A model generated the notes under the pieces. It ran no database searches. It had not been told where the DNA came from and was given only the letters and a program-made list of their open reading frames with translations. Source: Cheilinus undulatus (Eukaryota; Chordata; Actinopteri; Labriformes; Labridae). Taken from it: DNA of 64,000 nt. The stretch is taken from assembly GCF_018320785.1 (NCBI RefSeq), contig NC_054867.1:26105855-26169854 (forward strand). The letters are read 5' to 3'. Shown in pieces: positions 47,951 through 61,411 of this stretch (positions are counted from its first letter, which is position 1; every line of letters begins with the position of its first letter). The position numbers were made by a program, and so were the translations under genes.

Positions 47951-49101
47951 CAGGGTCTAATAATGGACTCAAGGAGACTCTGAAATGTGCTTTGACTCAA
48001 TCTTAAGCTGCATGGCTCTACTGTACTTCTGCATTTCACTGCTGCAGGAACATGTGAATAGGATTTAGTTCTGGAAGATTAGAAACCAGCTGTCATCACT
48101 TGATGTTCTTCCAGTTTAGCAGTGTAAAATATGTTTCAAGTATTAGATGATCTTTACTGACAGTCGTCAACAACCTCGCAGAACTTCACAAAAACGTATA
48201 CATCTGAAATCATTCTGAGTCATGAGTTAAATTACTCCTGACTGCAGCATTGGAGTAGAAAATTTCAACTCTGCACTATCTCGGGCGCTATGTTTGTGAT
48301 ATCTGGAATGAAATTCTTAGTGTCATTTATTAGGGGTTTGAAGGCTAAGGCTTTTAGAAAAGGCACTTTCTGTTTTCATTCAGTGAGCCCTTTTTTTATT
48401 TTAAGGCCAAAAAAAAAAAAGTATTTATTGGGACGTGTTTCAACAGGAACACTGCCTGCGTCAGCCTTTATAAGGTGACACAAAACAGCAGCAAAAGAGT
48501 TATTTTGGCAGTACTTTTTGTTTAGCTTTAAGGCAATAAGGTTTGTAAGTGCTAATATATAAAAAAAGAGTAAACTTTGGTCCGAATCCTTCAATGTGAG
48601 CAATCTGCCTACGACTATCTACTATTTAGTAAAACAACGATTCCACAGAAATGTAAAGAAAGAGTAAATGTTTGTAGTTTTTTAAAAAATCTACTATCTA
48701 GGGTTCTTAGTGGGCTTAAAAAGCTAAGCCAGAAACAGATTTTTTTAAGAGGTTAGTGTGTTTTTGTGTTAAGAAAAAGCGGAGCATTTAACAGTGCATT
48801 GCATCAACCCGATAACCATGTCTTACTGGCTGTATAACAGGACAACATCCACACACCAAGCACAGCAATAGTCATTTTAAAAATGCACACTAAAGATACA
48901 CAAACTGTCATGAACTGTTGATACCAGATACCATATCTGACTTTTAAAACTTAAAGTTATAAAAATATGGTCTCTTGAACAATGTCAGACATTGTCAGCA
49001 CACAAATCAGTGCCACAGACTGAGGTTCTCCAGTGGAGTCCAGTGTTAACACCTCAATTGAGGTGTCTATTTCTTAAAAAAAAAACACTTGCTTTTAGTT
49101 T
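47951..49101 (-). other. nr4a1 3' UTR and downstream flank
   Basis: Follows the nr4a1 stop on minus. AATAAA on minus near 48424-48429 is a candidate poly(A) signal, about 670 bases past the stop. An A run lies at 48409-48420. No other gene was seen. Confidence 0.45.
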
Positions 49102-51858
<2,757 letters not shown>

Positions 51859-51864
51859 TGCTAG

Positions 51865-53114
51865 GAGAAAGAGATTCTCAGATTAATCACGATGAAAATA
51901 AACCAAAATGTTTACTTTGAAAAATATATAACTATATGTTCTGAAAAAAATACAAACGACTTTTGTTTGATTAAATTAAAGTTCAAGAGTGATAGTTTTA
52001 TTTTAAAAAGTGACTTTTGATGGTTACTTTTTTCAGATAAAGACTGAAAGTTAAACAGCACAGCTCTTTTGAGAAATTCTCTGTTTTAACATGTGTATGT
52101 TGTATTGCAATAAGTTCAAACATCCCAGTAACAAATCAACTAAGTCAGCATTTTAAAAAAAATCATCCCTCTGTGTCCATCCAAACAGGAGCGCACATTA
52201 ACACCTTAAATGCTAGCTTCAGGGCCGTTCAATTTGCTGTAGCATATGCAGAGGGTGGTCCAGTGGAGCGATCAGATATTGTCAGATATTGTGTTACAGG
52301 CTGTTAATGCTCTGAAAACCTCCTTCAGTGGAGGGCAACCCTCTCTCCCAGGAGCTGTACCAGGGAGTGTTGCAGATAGTATTTCAGGGTGGGCTGAATG
52401 CCAGCTCAAATGGGAGAGGTGGTAAAGCCTGTTTGTGTGTGTCGTGTGTGCGCATGAAAGATTTGGTGAATGGGCTTGTACCCACAAGTGTAGCTCTATG
52501 GGTTTTCAATTCATAATAGAGAACATCTTGCAAAACTTTTGTTTGAACTTTTAGAAAAGTGCTCATGATATAATTACAACAATATCAAAATCTCTTCACC
52601 AAAAAAGTTTATCTACTATAACTAATGCTCAGTTATTGTTGTAAACATTTCAAAGAACTGTGGATTGCATGTTGTGTATTTGGGAAAATGCAGCCGGCTG
52701 GTAAGGTGTTCCTTTCTTTCAGTATTGAATACAATAGCTATGCCCCTTTACTTCATTGTGTTCTGTGCAGAAACTATTAAACAACAGCCTTCAGTATTGA
52801 TAAAGTTAGGAACTGTTAACTTAGCCAGCATCCGTTTTAGCTAGGGGTTCCTCACAGAGGTAAGAGTGACTGCTAGTTGGAAATGGAGGATTTTGAATTG
52901 TTATTTTTTATCAGAACATGAAATGAAGTTACTACTGAGTAAACTATAAAACGTGTTTTATCAGCAGTCTCTCCTTCCTCATCCCATGAGGTACACATGC
53001 AGTTATAATGAAGAATAAAGACAGGCATTCAGAACTAATATAGCTTAAATCTTATGTGGCCCACTCCATCATTAAACATCAACACGTACAACAAAGCAGT
53101 TCTCCTCGACTCAC
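51865..53114 (-). other. nr4a1 first intron
   Basis: Runs from the 5' UTR donor (ACCAG/GTGAGTC, exon edge 53115) to the acceptor before the ATG. AT-rich; no coding sequence or clear repeat was recognised. Confidence 0.5.
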
Positions 53115-53475
53115 CTGGTTCATGTAAATATCCGGATTCTGAAGCTTTTCATTTATTCCAAAATGAATGAAACTGATGACTGTCACCTCTGCCAGCTGCT
53201 GTCAGCTCGCGCACTCATTCAAACACACTCACACAAACACACAGCGGGTCAGACCAACGCTGAGGGCTCCATACACTCTTGTTTTATTTTGACTGCGTCG
53301 ACAAAAAGGCGGGACTTTGCCCAAACATGGTGAACGGGGCGGTGGAACGTTCCGGGTCACCGGCCAATTAGAGTTGCGTTCGACATACAGACGTTCTTCC
53401 GTGTGACGCACGCACGGGATTCCATTGACGCAAGAGTCGAGGTAGCGTGCGTTCTATTTATACACCAAAAAACGA
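53115..53475 (-). promoter_or_regulatory. nr4a1 untranslated exon 1 and promoter with TATA/MEF2-like site
   Basis: On minus, TATAAATAG at 53462-53454 is at once a TATA box and a match to the MEF2/RSRF consensus. Exon 1 would run from about 53430 to a donor at 53115. Two TGACG half-sites (53404-53408 and 53426-53430, plus-strand reading) lie close to the predicted start. CACGTG lies upstream near 53487. The local sequence is CpG-rich relative to the flanks. In mammals the gene is induced through CREB, SRF and MEF2 sites; transfer to this fish is inference. Confidence 0.6.
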
Positions 53476-54406
53476 CATCGGCGCTCACGTGGGGCTATAA
53501 CTAGATAAAAATGCTAAAAATAGTCGTAGTTTCAAGGTGCAGACGTTTCGTGTGTGGAAATTTAGATTTGAAACTCGTTTACAACAGGGAGATTTGTTAT
53601 CATACGACTGAACAGGAAACACCTGCGGTTTTTTTATATTGTTTTCATCGAAGACAAGCCATACACGAACATTTTTAGTTCGAAGTGTTATTTCAAACTT
53701 GTATCCCTAATTATGAGGTTTAAAGGTGTTTAAACTCTACAACACAGTGACTTTTTGGCACATTATATGGTGAAAAACTATACTGAACTACTGTTAGATT
53801 TTATAACATAAATATGTAGTCCATGTAAATATTTCGTGCTTTTGTTAATGTGATGTCTATTTGTAATAACATAGGTTTTAGATTTCCATACGAACTTTTC
53901 TTAATTATACATGGGACCAAACATTTTTATCTTAGGGTCCAGTAAAAGCTGTACTAGACTTTTCTATCGCATTATGTGATTTTCATCAAAGATATAGTTC
54001 AAAACTTTGTGAATTGCTCATATAGGCTATTCTCATGCACTTTGCATTCAACTTTGGCTCAATAAAATGACTAAAAGTCATAAGTAACAGACACAAAAAT
54101 GGGCAGCGTTTTCATGGATTACCTAGAATGTGCTGTGTTTTTCATTGAATTGCTTCACAGCGAAGCAATAATAATAAATCATTGCTTCTCTCATCGTCAG
54201 AAGCAAATTTTATTTAAATTAAATTCCTAGTTAATTGACCCTTTGGGACTTACAGCTAATAATTTTGTATTGGAATGTGTCAGATTTGTTTTGAATCTCT
54301 AAAACTGATTATTAGCACCACCAGCTTAGATTGTTACATGTGAGGAATGAGTTTTACTGGATTTGAATGGGCAAGGAGTCGGTTTCAAAATAATGGAAAC
54401 CCTTCG
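53476..54406. other. nr4a1 upstream intergenic DNA
   Basis: AT-rich, nothing recognised beyond the CACGTG noted for the promoter. Confidence 0.4.
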
Positions 54407-56443
54407 GGTACAGTGCCTGACAAGTATTCTCCCCTTTGGATGCTTTTCCCCTTTTATTGATTTGATCGATTAATCGTGGTCAATATAATTTGGCTTTTTG
54501 ACAATAAAAGGATAAAAATCCTATATAGTATTTAGTAGATTCACCCCTGGCTGCAAACACAGCACTGAGTCTGTGTGGGTACGTCTCTATCTGGCTTGCA
54601 CATTTGGACATTTCATTCTTCTTTGCAAAAATGCTCAAGCTCTGTCAGGTTGCACGAGGATCCTGCATGAGAAGATCGGAACATTGTCTGGCTGGAAAAT
54701 AAATCTTCTCCCAAACTGTAATTCTCCATTCAGACCAAATAAGACTGTCCAGGATTTTCCTATACTTTGCCACATTCATTTTACTCTCTACCTTTACCAG
54801 CCTTGTTATCTGACTGATTTTGAGCATTCCTGAAAGGATGAGAGGGGAAATTTTATAAAAAAGTAAGTTTATGCTGATGGACCCAAAAAGACTGTGAATG
54901 CTGTCATAAAATCAAAAGGTGCCTTTTCACTGTAATTCCTCCCAAAAAAAAATGTTTTTGTTACATTTAATTGTATCTGCTACAGGTCACATTGATGGTG
55001 AAAAAGCTCTGAAATTAAAAACTAAGCACAAAAAGTAAGGAAATTTGTGTTTGGTAGATTATTTCTTTGTTGTCAATGCTTCTTGGCAATAAATCTTTTA
55101 CGGTTAGAAAGCCTGTTTATTACCCTTTTAAATGGTGAGCATGGGCCCATCTACAGTGGTCAGTAGGTGTCTGGTCCAAGAATTGGCATGCCACGTTTGA
55201 CTGATCTGGATAGGGCCCATGCAATAGGGCAACTTCAAGCTGGAGTTTTGCAAAACCAAGTTGTAGCATTGTTTGGAGTGAGTCCTGGTACCATCTCCAA
55301 ACTGAAGGCCAAGTTCCATATAATGGGGAATGTCAGAGACAGGCCGCGAAGTGGGCATCCCAAGAAGATGACAACCCAAGAAGACCATTTCCTCACCCTG
55401 TCAGCACTTAGGCACCGTAGGATGTCTTCTACAGATTTGCAATCAAGGTTTGCAGGACAACTTTGCCAAGCTCTCTGCCCAGACAATCCAGAACAGACTG
55501 CACGCAGACAATCTCCAGTCTCATAGGGCTGCCAGGAGGCCTGCCATGACTGCCCTTCACTGTCAGGCCCGTTGGCGCTGGTGTCAGCAACATGTGCACT
55601 GGAACCTGAACATGTGGAGGAACATTATGTTCAGCATTGAGTCCAGATACTGCCTACGGCAGTTTGATCGAAGGGTCAAAGAACGCTATGCTGATTGCTG
55701 CACCGATAGAGTAACATCTTTTGGTGGGGGCAGTGTGATGGTGTGGGGGCAGCATCTCCCTCACTGGAAAAACGAGGCTTGTCATCATTGGAGGCAATCT
55801 CAATGCAGAGAGATATCAAGATGAGATTCTGCAACCAATGGCAATCCCATATCTCTACAGTGTGGGACCGAACACTATCCTCCAAGATGAAAACGCTCGC
55901 CCCAACAGAGCGGGGTTTATCAGAGGCTACCTCCAGAATCTGGGAGTGAAGAGGATGGAATGGCCTGCCAGCAGTCCTGACCTTAACCCCCAGGAAGTGC
56001 CAGGCTGTTGTGGCTGTGTATGGTTCTTCCACACACTACTGAGGCTTCTGTTTGTTAAATGAATAAATTGTTAAATTGTCAATATAAACTTCAATCATCC
56101 AATCCACTAAACACCAAACAATAGTCAACGGCAGAATCAGCTGTTTGGCATTGGCAGAGAAGATTTGGCACACTTTTCATGGGTGCAACCCACACAATCA
56201 GCTCTGCTTCTCATCCCACAAATGCATGATCCTTACAAATGTGGCATCATTTAAAAAGGAAATAAACAGGCTTTCCAATGGTATAAGATTTATTGCCAAG
56301 AAGTATTGTTACAACCAAGAAATAACCTACCAAACACAAATTGCCTTACTTTTTGTGCTAAGTTTATATCTTGGCATCATTGTTTACGCCACAAAAATGG
56401 GTCATTTTAACAAGGGTTTGTAGAATTTCTCTAGCCACTGTAC
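54407..56443. mobile_element. Tc1-type remnant interrupted by a second element
   Basis: The left end GTACAGTGCCTGACAAGTAT and the right end, reversed GTACAGTGGCTAGAGAAATT, are similar. The left sub-end GATTAATCGTGGTCAATATA is also found in the element at 58655. The interior 54540-54830 resembles the reverse strand of a Tc1-type element. The complete element at 55018-56371 lies within it. The outer boundaries are less certain than the inner ones. Confidence 0.5.
55018..56371 (+). mobile_element. Tc1-like transposon, nearly full length but broken
   Basis: The ends CTAAGCACAAAAAGTAAGG and the reverse CCTTACTTTTTGTGCTAAG are exact inverted partners. The transposase runs plus: GMPRLTDLDRAHAIGQLQAG and a HTH near 55185-55300, GHPKKM near 55356, then a frame change to QTIQNRLHADNLQSHRAARR near 55480, a SFGGGSVMVWG motif near 55718 and SSPDLNPQE near 55970. 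Stops and frameshifts, including one after 55520, prevent a full product. It is the parent type of the internally deleted copy at 38918. Confidence 0.88.
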
Positions 56444-57309
56444 ATCTGCGTGAAGAGGAAATAAGCTCCACACATTTGGATACATCTCATTAAGTTCTTT
56501 AGACAATTTTAATTTCCTCAGCCCAGTAAACAAGCCCTCTGACCCACCACAGAGGTCATTTGTTTCCACCCTATAATATTATTGGTGAGGACAGTCACTG
56601 AACAGCCAAAACCACAAACATTTTTACATTTACAACAATTTACTCCTTGAATTGAAGAGCTGTGGGACTACAAGCCATTTCACGCTGTAATGTCATCATC
56701 TGACAATTTGCACTATGGATGTCACAGCCTCAGCTGCAGGTGTCCATCTGTCAGCATCAATCTAAGCTGCAAGTAATACCCGTTATGTCACTACTTTTCC
56801 ACAACTACCGCAAAGAAACAACACACACTAACACTTGAACCCTCTCAAGGGATCTTTGGAAATGATCTGATTTCCTTTTTTGCAGAAAGTAAGCAGGATC
56901 ATCCAGGGTGAGAGGCTGCTGTGTTATTATTTTTTTTTTTAGAAGATGGAAGAACCTGCAGCTTGTGACTCTACGCAGACCAGCGGGGGGCTGAGAGAGT
57001 AATCACAGGTACTTAAGCAGCATGTTGTGTTGATAACAGAGACACTAACAGACAACACACAGGTACGTAAATACTCAGACAAAAAAAAATTCACACATAC
57101 ATACATGGAGACATGCATGAGTGATACAATTATATACCCTAATACCCTCTTTTAACTACTTTTAACCTTCTGTTTCAGTTCCTATGTTTTAAATTTGGAT
57201 TCTTTTCTACAGATTTTCTATGCTGTATAACTGCTATATGATCTGATCCAATATCCAATATCATAAATCTACTTGGAGTTTGCAAAATACACCAAATGAA
57301 AGCCAATTG
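56444..57309. other. Intergenic, nothing recognised
   Basis: AT-rich DNA with no identified gene or repeat family. Confidence 0.35.
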
Positions 57310-58090
57310 GGCTTTCATTTGTTTTGCACTGAAAGGTTTTCATTTAGCCTCTCCGCCATAAAGCTCAGATTGGTGGAGGGCTGCAGTGATATTACTCCTC
57401 CAGGAACTTTGTCCCATCTCCACACAGGATCTCTGGAGCTCAGTCAGAGTGACCATCAGGTTCTTAGTCATTTCTTATACTTGGGTCCTTTTCCCCCAAT
57501 TTCTCAGTTTCCCCAGGGGACCAGCTCTTGGAAGAGTCCTGGTTGTGCCTAACTTCTTTGAGTATTATGTAGGCCACAGTGCTCTTGGGAACCTCAGTGT
57601 TGCAGATGTTTTTGTAGCCTTTCTCAGATCTGTGCCTGTCAACAATCCTGTCTCTGAGCTCTGCAGGCAGTTTCTTTGACCTCATGGCTTGGTTTTTGCT
57701 CTTATATACATTGTCAGCTGCGAGGCTTTCTATATAGAGGCGTGTGCCTTTCCAAATCATGTCCAATCAATTTAATTTACAACAGGTGGACTCCAATCAA
57801 GGTGTAGAAACATCTCAGCAAAGATCGAGAGAAATGGGAGGAACCTTAACTAAATTGCAAGTGTTTTTGCAAAGGGACTGAATACTAGTGTAAATGTGAC
57901 ATCACTGTTTTTCATTTTTCATAAATTCGCAAAATAGATAAATAAATAAAACTCAGTTTTCCCTTTATCATGATGGTGAGTGTAGTGTACTGAGTGTAGA
58001 TTAATGGGAATGAAAAATGTGTAGCATCAGGCTGCAACATAACAAAATTCAAAAACATGAAGGGGGTCTGAATATTTTTGGACTGCACTT
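57310..58090 (-). mobile_element. Tc1-like element fragment with HTH part of the transposase
   Basis: On minus, MRSKKLPAELRDRIVDRHRS and PKSTVAYIILKE (about 57684-57550) are the N-terminal DNA-binding part of a Tc1-type transposase. The flanking phrases GGGACTGAATACTAGTGTAA near 57875 and AGGGGGTCTGAATATTTTTG near 58060 are typical of this fish family. The catalytic part is missing. Confidence 0.75.
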
Positions 58091-58654
58091 GCTTATTCAT
58101 ATTCACTGAGCTATGTGTAAGTATGATTTTCATTCCTCCTCTCTTCATTCCACCAACATCCCCATCAGCCACTCCTCATGTCTGAAGTCTTCTTCATAGA
58201 AAGTGTGTCAGCCACACACACACAAACAAACATGTCTGCTGTTGCCACTTCTGGATTAGTTCCCCTGCTTTACCCTCCCACACAGATGCAGAGCCTCACT
58301 ATGCTCTCATGCTTTGGTTTTAGGGAGATTTTGAATTTCAGTAAGTGGGCTGCATGCAAAGTGATACTTTACACAAGCAGCTTTTAAATGAATATACAAC
58401 TCAGCACAGCAGGTACAAGCCTTGATAAGGGCAGCTTTTCTTTACAATGGTGATATATTGCATGCTCATTTACAGGTAAGCAGTGTGTTTTGTTTGTTTA
58501 GGTAACCTGCATTTTATTCACTTAATTTATGAATTATACAACCATAACGTTCATCTTATTAAAGTTATAAAGGAAAAGATCTGGTATTATAATATGCAAA
58601 ATCAGTACTATAGTGCCTAATGATACAAGTCATCCAATGGACACAAACCTTTAA
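58091..58654. other. Intergenic, nothing recognised
   Basis: No gene or repeat identified. Confidence 0.35.
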
Positions 58655-60117
58655 GACAATCATTCAGTGCCTATAAGAATAGTCACTAAATTGGATGTTT
58701 TACCCTTTTGATTATTTTATAAATCAATCGTGGTCAATATAATTTGGCTTTCTGACAAAATATTTTACTAAAGAACCTCTGTAATGTCAACGTGAAAACA
58801 GATTAATACAAAGAAATGCCAATTAAGTAAAACCATTAAAAGTAATTACATAAATATTCACACCCTTTAAAGTGACTGACCTTATTCAGCCGAGGTCCAT
58901 CCAACTCGTGCTAGTAGTCTCACAATAAGTGAAATCGAGATCACCTGAGTGCGGTGAATGTGTCTCAAGTGATCACAGTATGAAGACACCTGTGTCTGGA
59001 AGGTCCAGCCACTGGTTAATCAGTATTCCTGGCTACCAACACTCTAAACAACTCAGAGGAAAGGTTAATAATAAGTACAAGTCTGGGGATGAATACAAAT
59101 GATTTCCAAGGCCCTGAACATCCCCCAAAGTTCAGTTAAATCCATCATTAATAAATGGAAAGAATATGGCACGTGCATAAACTTGCTTAGATCAGGCCGT
59201 CCTCACAAACTGAGTGACCATGCAAGATGGAGACTAATGAGAGAGGCCACAAAGACACCTATGACTACTCTGAAGGAGTTACAAGCTTCAGCAGCTGAGA
59301 TGAAACTGCATACAACTGTTTTCTGGGTTCTTCCCTTGTCAAAACTCTATGGGAGAGTGGCAAAGAGAAAGCCACTGTTGAAGAAAACTCATTAAATCTC
59401 AACTGGAGTTCACCAAAAGGCATATGGGAGGCTCCATGGTCAAGTGGAATAAAGTTGTTTGGTCTGATGAGACCAGAATGGTGGTTTTATGCCATCAGAC
59501 AAGACACTATGTTCGGCAGGCACCAAACACAGCAGCTTAATGCTGTGGGGATGCTTCTCAGCAGCCAGCCCTGGAAGACTCACAAACGTCAAGGGTAAAA
59601 TTAATGCGTTAAAATATAGGAAAATCTGGGAGGGCAATGTAATTCAGTGTACAAGAGAGCTACAGCTTAAGAGAAGATTTGTTTTCCAACAAGACAATGA
59701 CCTGAAGCATACAGAGAAAGCTACACAGAAATGGTTTAAAGACAGAAAGGTAAATCTCCTGGAGTGGCTGAGTCAAAGCCCAGACCTCAATCCAATACAG
59801 AATTTGTGGTTGGACTTGAAAAGGACTGTTCAAACCAAATCATTGTGAAACCTGACAGAGCTTGAGCAGTTTTGCAAAGAAGAATGGAGAAAAGTTGCAG
59901 TGTCCAAGATGTTAAGGCCTGATTGAGACCTATCCTTTGTAGAAATCTGTTTTCACTTTGACCTTAAAGGGGTTTTTTTGTAAAAAATAAATAAATAAAT
60001 AAATGAATAAATAAAAAAAATAAATAAAATAAACACATTATATTGACCACGACTGATTTATAGAATCAACAAAAGAGTAAAACACCAAAGGGGGTGAAAA
60101 TGTTTTTATCACTGTAG
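58655..60117 (+). mobile_element. Tc1-like transposon, broken
   Basis: Inverted ends at about 58660-58760 and 60020-60117 share AATCGTGGTCAATATAAT. The transposase on plus is split by a frameshift. The N-terminal part at about 59099-59395 has ISKALNIPQSSVKSIINKW and SGRPHKLSDHARW. The C-terminal part at about 59489-59848 has SSLMLWGCFSAA, FVFQQDNDLKHTEKAT and SPDLNPIQNLWLDLK. Asp and Glu-type catalytic positions survive in part (QDND; N-P-I-Q where the family has N-P-I-E). An AAAT microsatellite lies at about 59985-60028. Confidence 0.88.
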
Positions 60118-61411
60118 CTGTATAAGACAGTCAGATAGTGTGTTACAAGGAGACAAATCTAAATCTTTAATGCATAGATCTCATCCATCCGATCCCAGCA
60201 ACCTTCTTGCTGTGATGCAACAGCACTTACCACTGCCCCACCGTGCAGCCCAACAAAAAAGTAAAATTTGGGGAAATAAAATTGACCAGTTCAGACAGAA
60301 TTATTTATTTGCCCAATTACTGAGTGATAGATCTGAGGACAACATACACACAGAAAACAATAACACATTAGGCTGCAGCAATATGAAAATAAATAGTCAG
60401 ACATGATGTTAAAAGTATATACAGTAAAAATACAACACAAGACAGACGCGTAATGCACATCACTGGAAGAAAGGTAAACATTCGCATTTTCCTCCAGACA
60501 TTGATCCAGTACTAAATGTTTGAATTGTATCTTAAATTTTTCATAATAACTTTATTCTGTGAGATTCAGAGTATTTGTGTCATTTCTGACAAATATTCCA
60601 AAGTAATGAGCAAATCATGTTATACAGAAGATGTAAAGAGTGAAACTGTTTGTAAAGGGAAGTGAAATAAACATGTCTTCTCTCTAATATATCCTAAACA
60701 ATGAAAGGCTGCTATATACTAAACTTAAGTTATTTAAGAGATCAATATTAAACCTTAAAACTTTTTAAGTACTCAGTCACATTCAATCAAGTTTTCCTGC
60801 CATTATTTTTCCAGCACAATCACAAGACATACAGACAAAAAACCTGATATTCTCTTTCCATGTGATGAACACTGACAGTGTTTCAGAATTAGAAATATCA
60901 ATGATTTTGAGCACAATGAGCTTCTGAAGGTTAAACAAGCCAGTTCACTACATCAGCATATAAATCTTTAAGATTTATACATAAAACATAACCAAACAGT
61001 AATTACATTCAACAAAAACAAAGCTATAAGGACATGAATACGGTGAGATTTTCCTTATCCCTGTGATTCAGGTCAAGCATCATGCTCCACATTTTTATTT
61101 ACAAAAACAAACAAAATCCATCACAATAAATTGGCACACAATAGCAGCGATCAGACTGAGAGGGAAAATGAGCACTTCTAGTTGGTTCTGTCAGTTTGTT
61201 CTCTGCCCAAGTGTAAGCTTTCATTACTTAATAATGCAACTTAATTTATATCAGTGATCAGGAGAAAGAGACATACACAATAAAACTTAATGGTACAAAC
61301 ACAGAGTTAATCATTGCACAGTAGACTTTTCTGCATCCCTCTCATGATAAAATACAGCAGCAGGTCTGGTGGGATGCACAGCAGACCGCAGGATGATGTA
61401 GAAATGTAAAT
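60118..61411 (-). other. Diacylglycerol kinase 3' UTR and flank
   Basis: Lies past the stop codon on minus. AT-rich with several TTTATT (minus AATAAA) words, for example near 60301. Nothing else was recognised. Confidence 0.4.
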
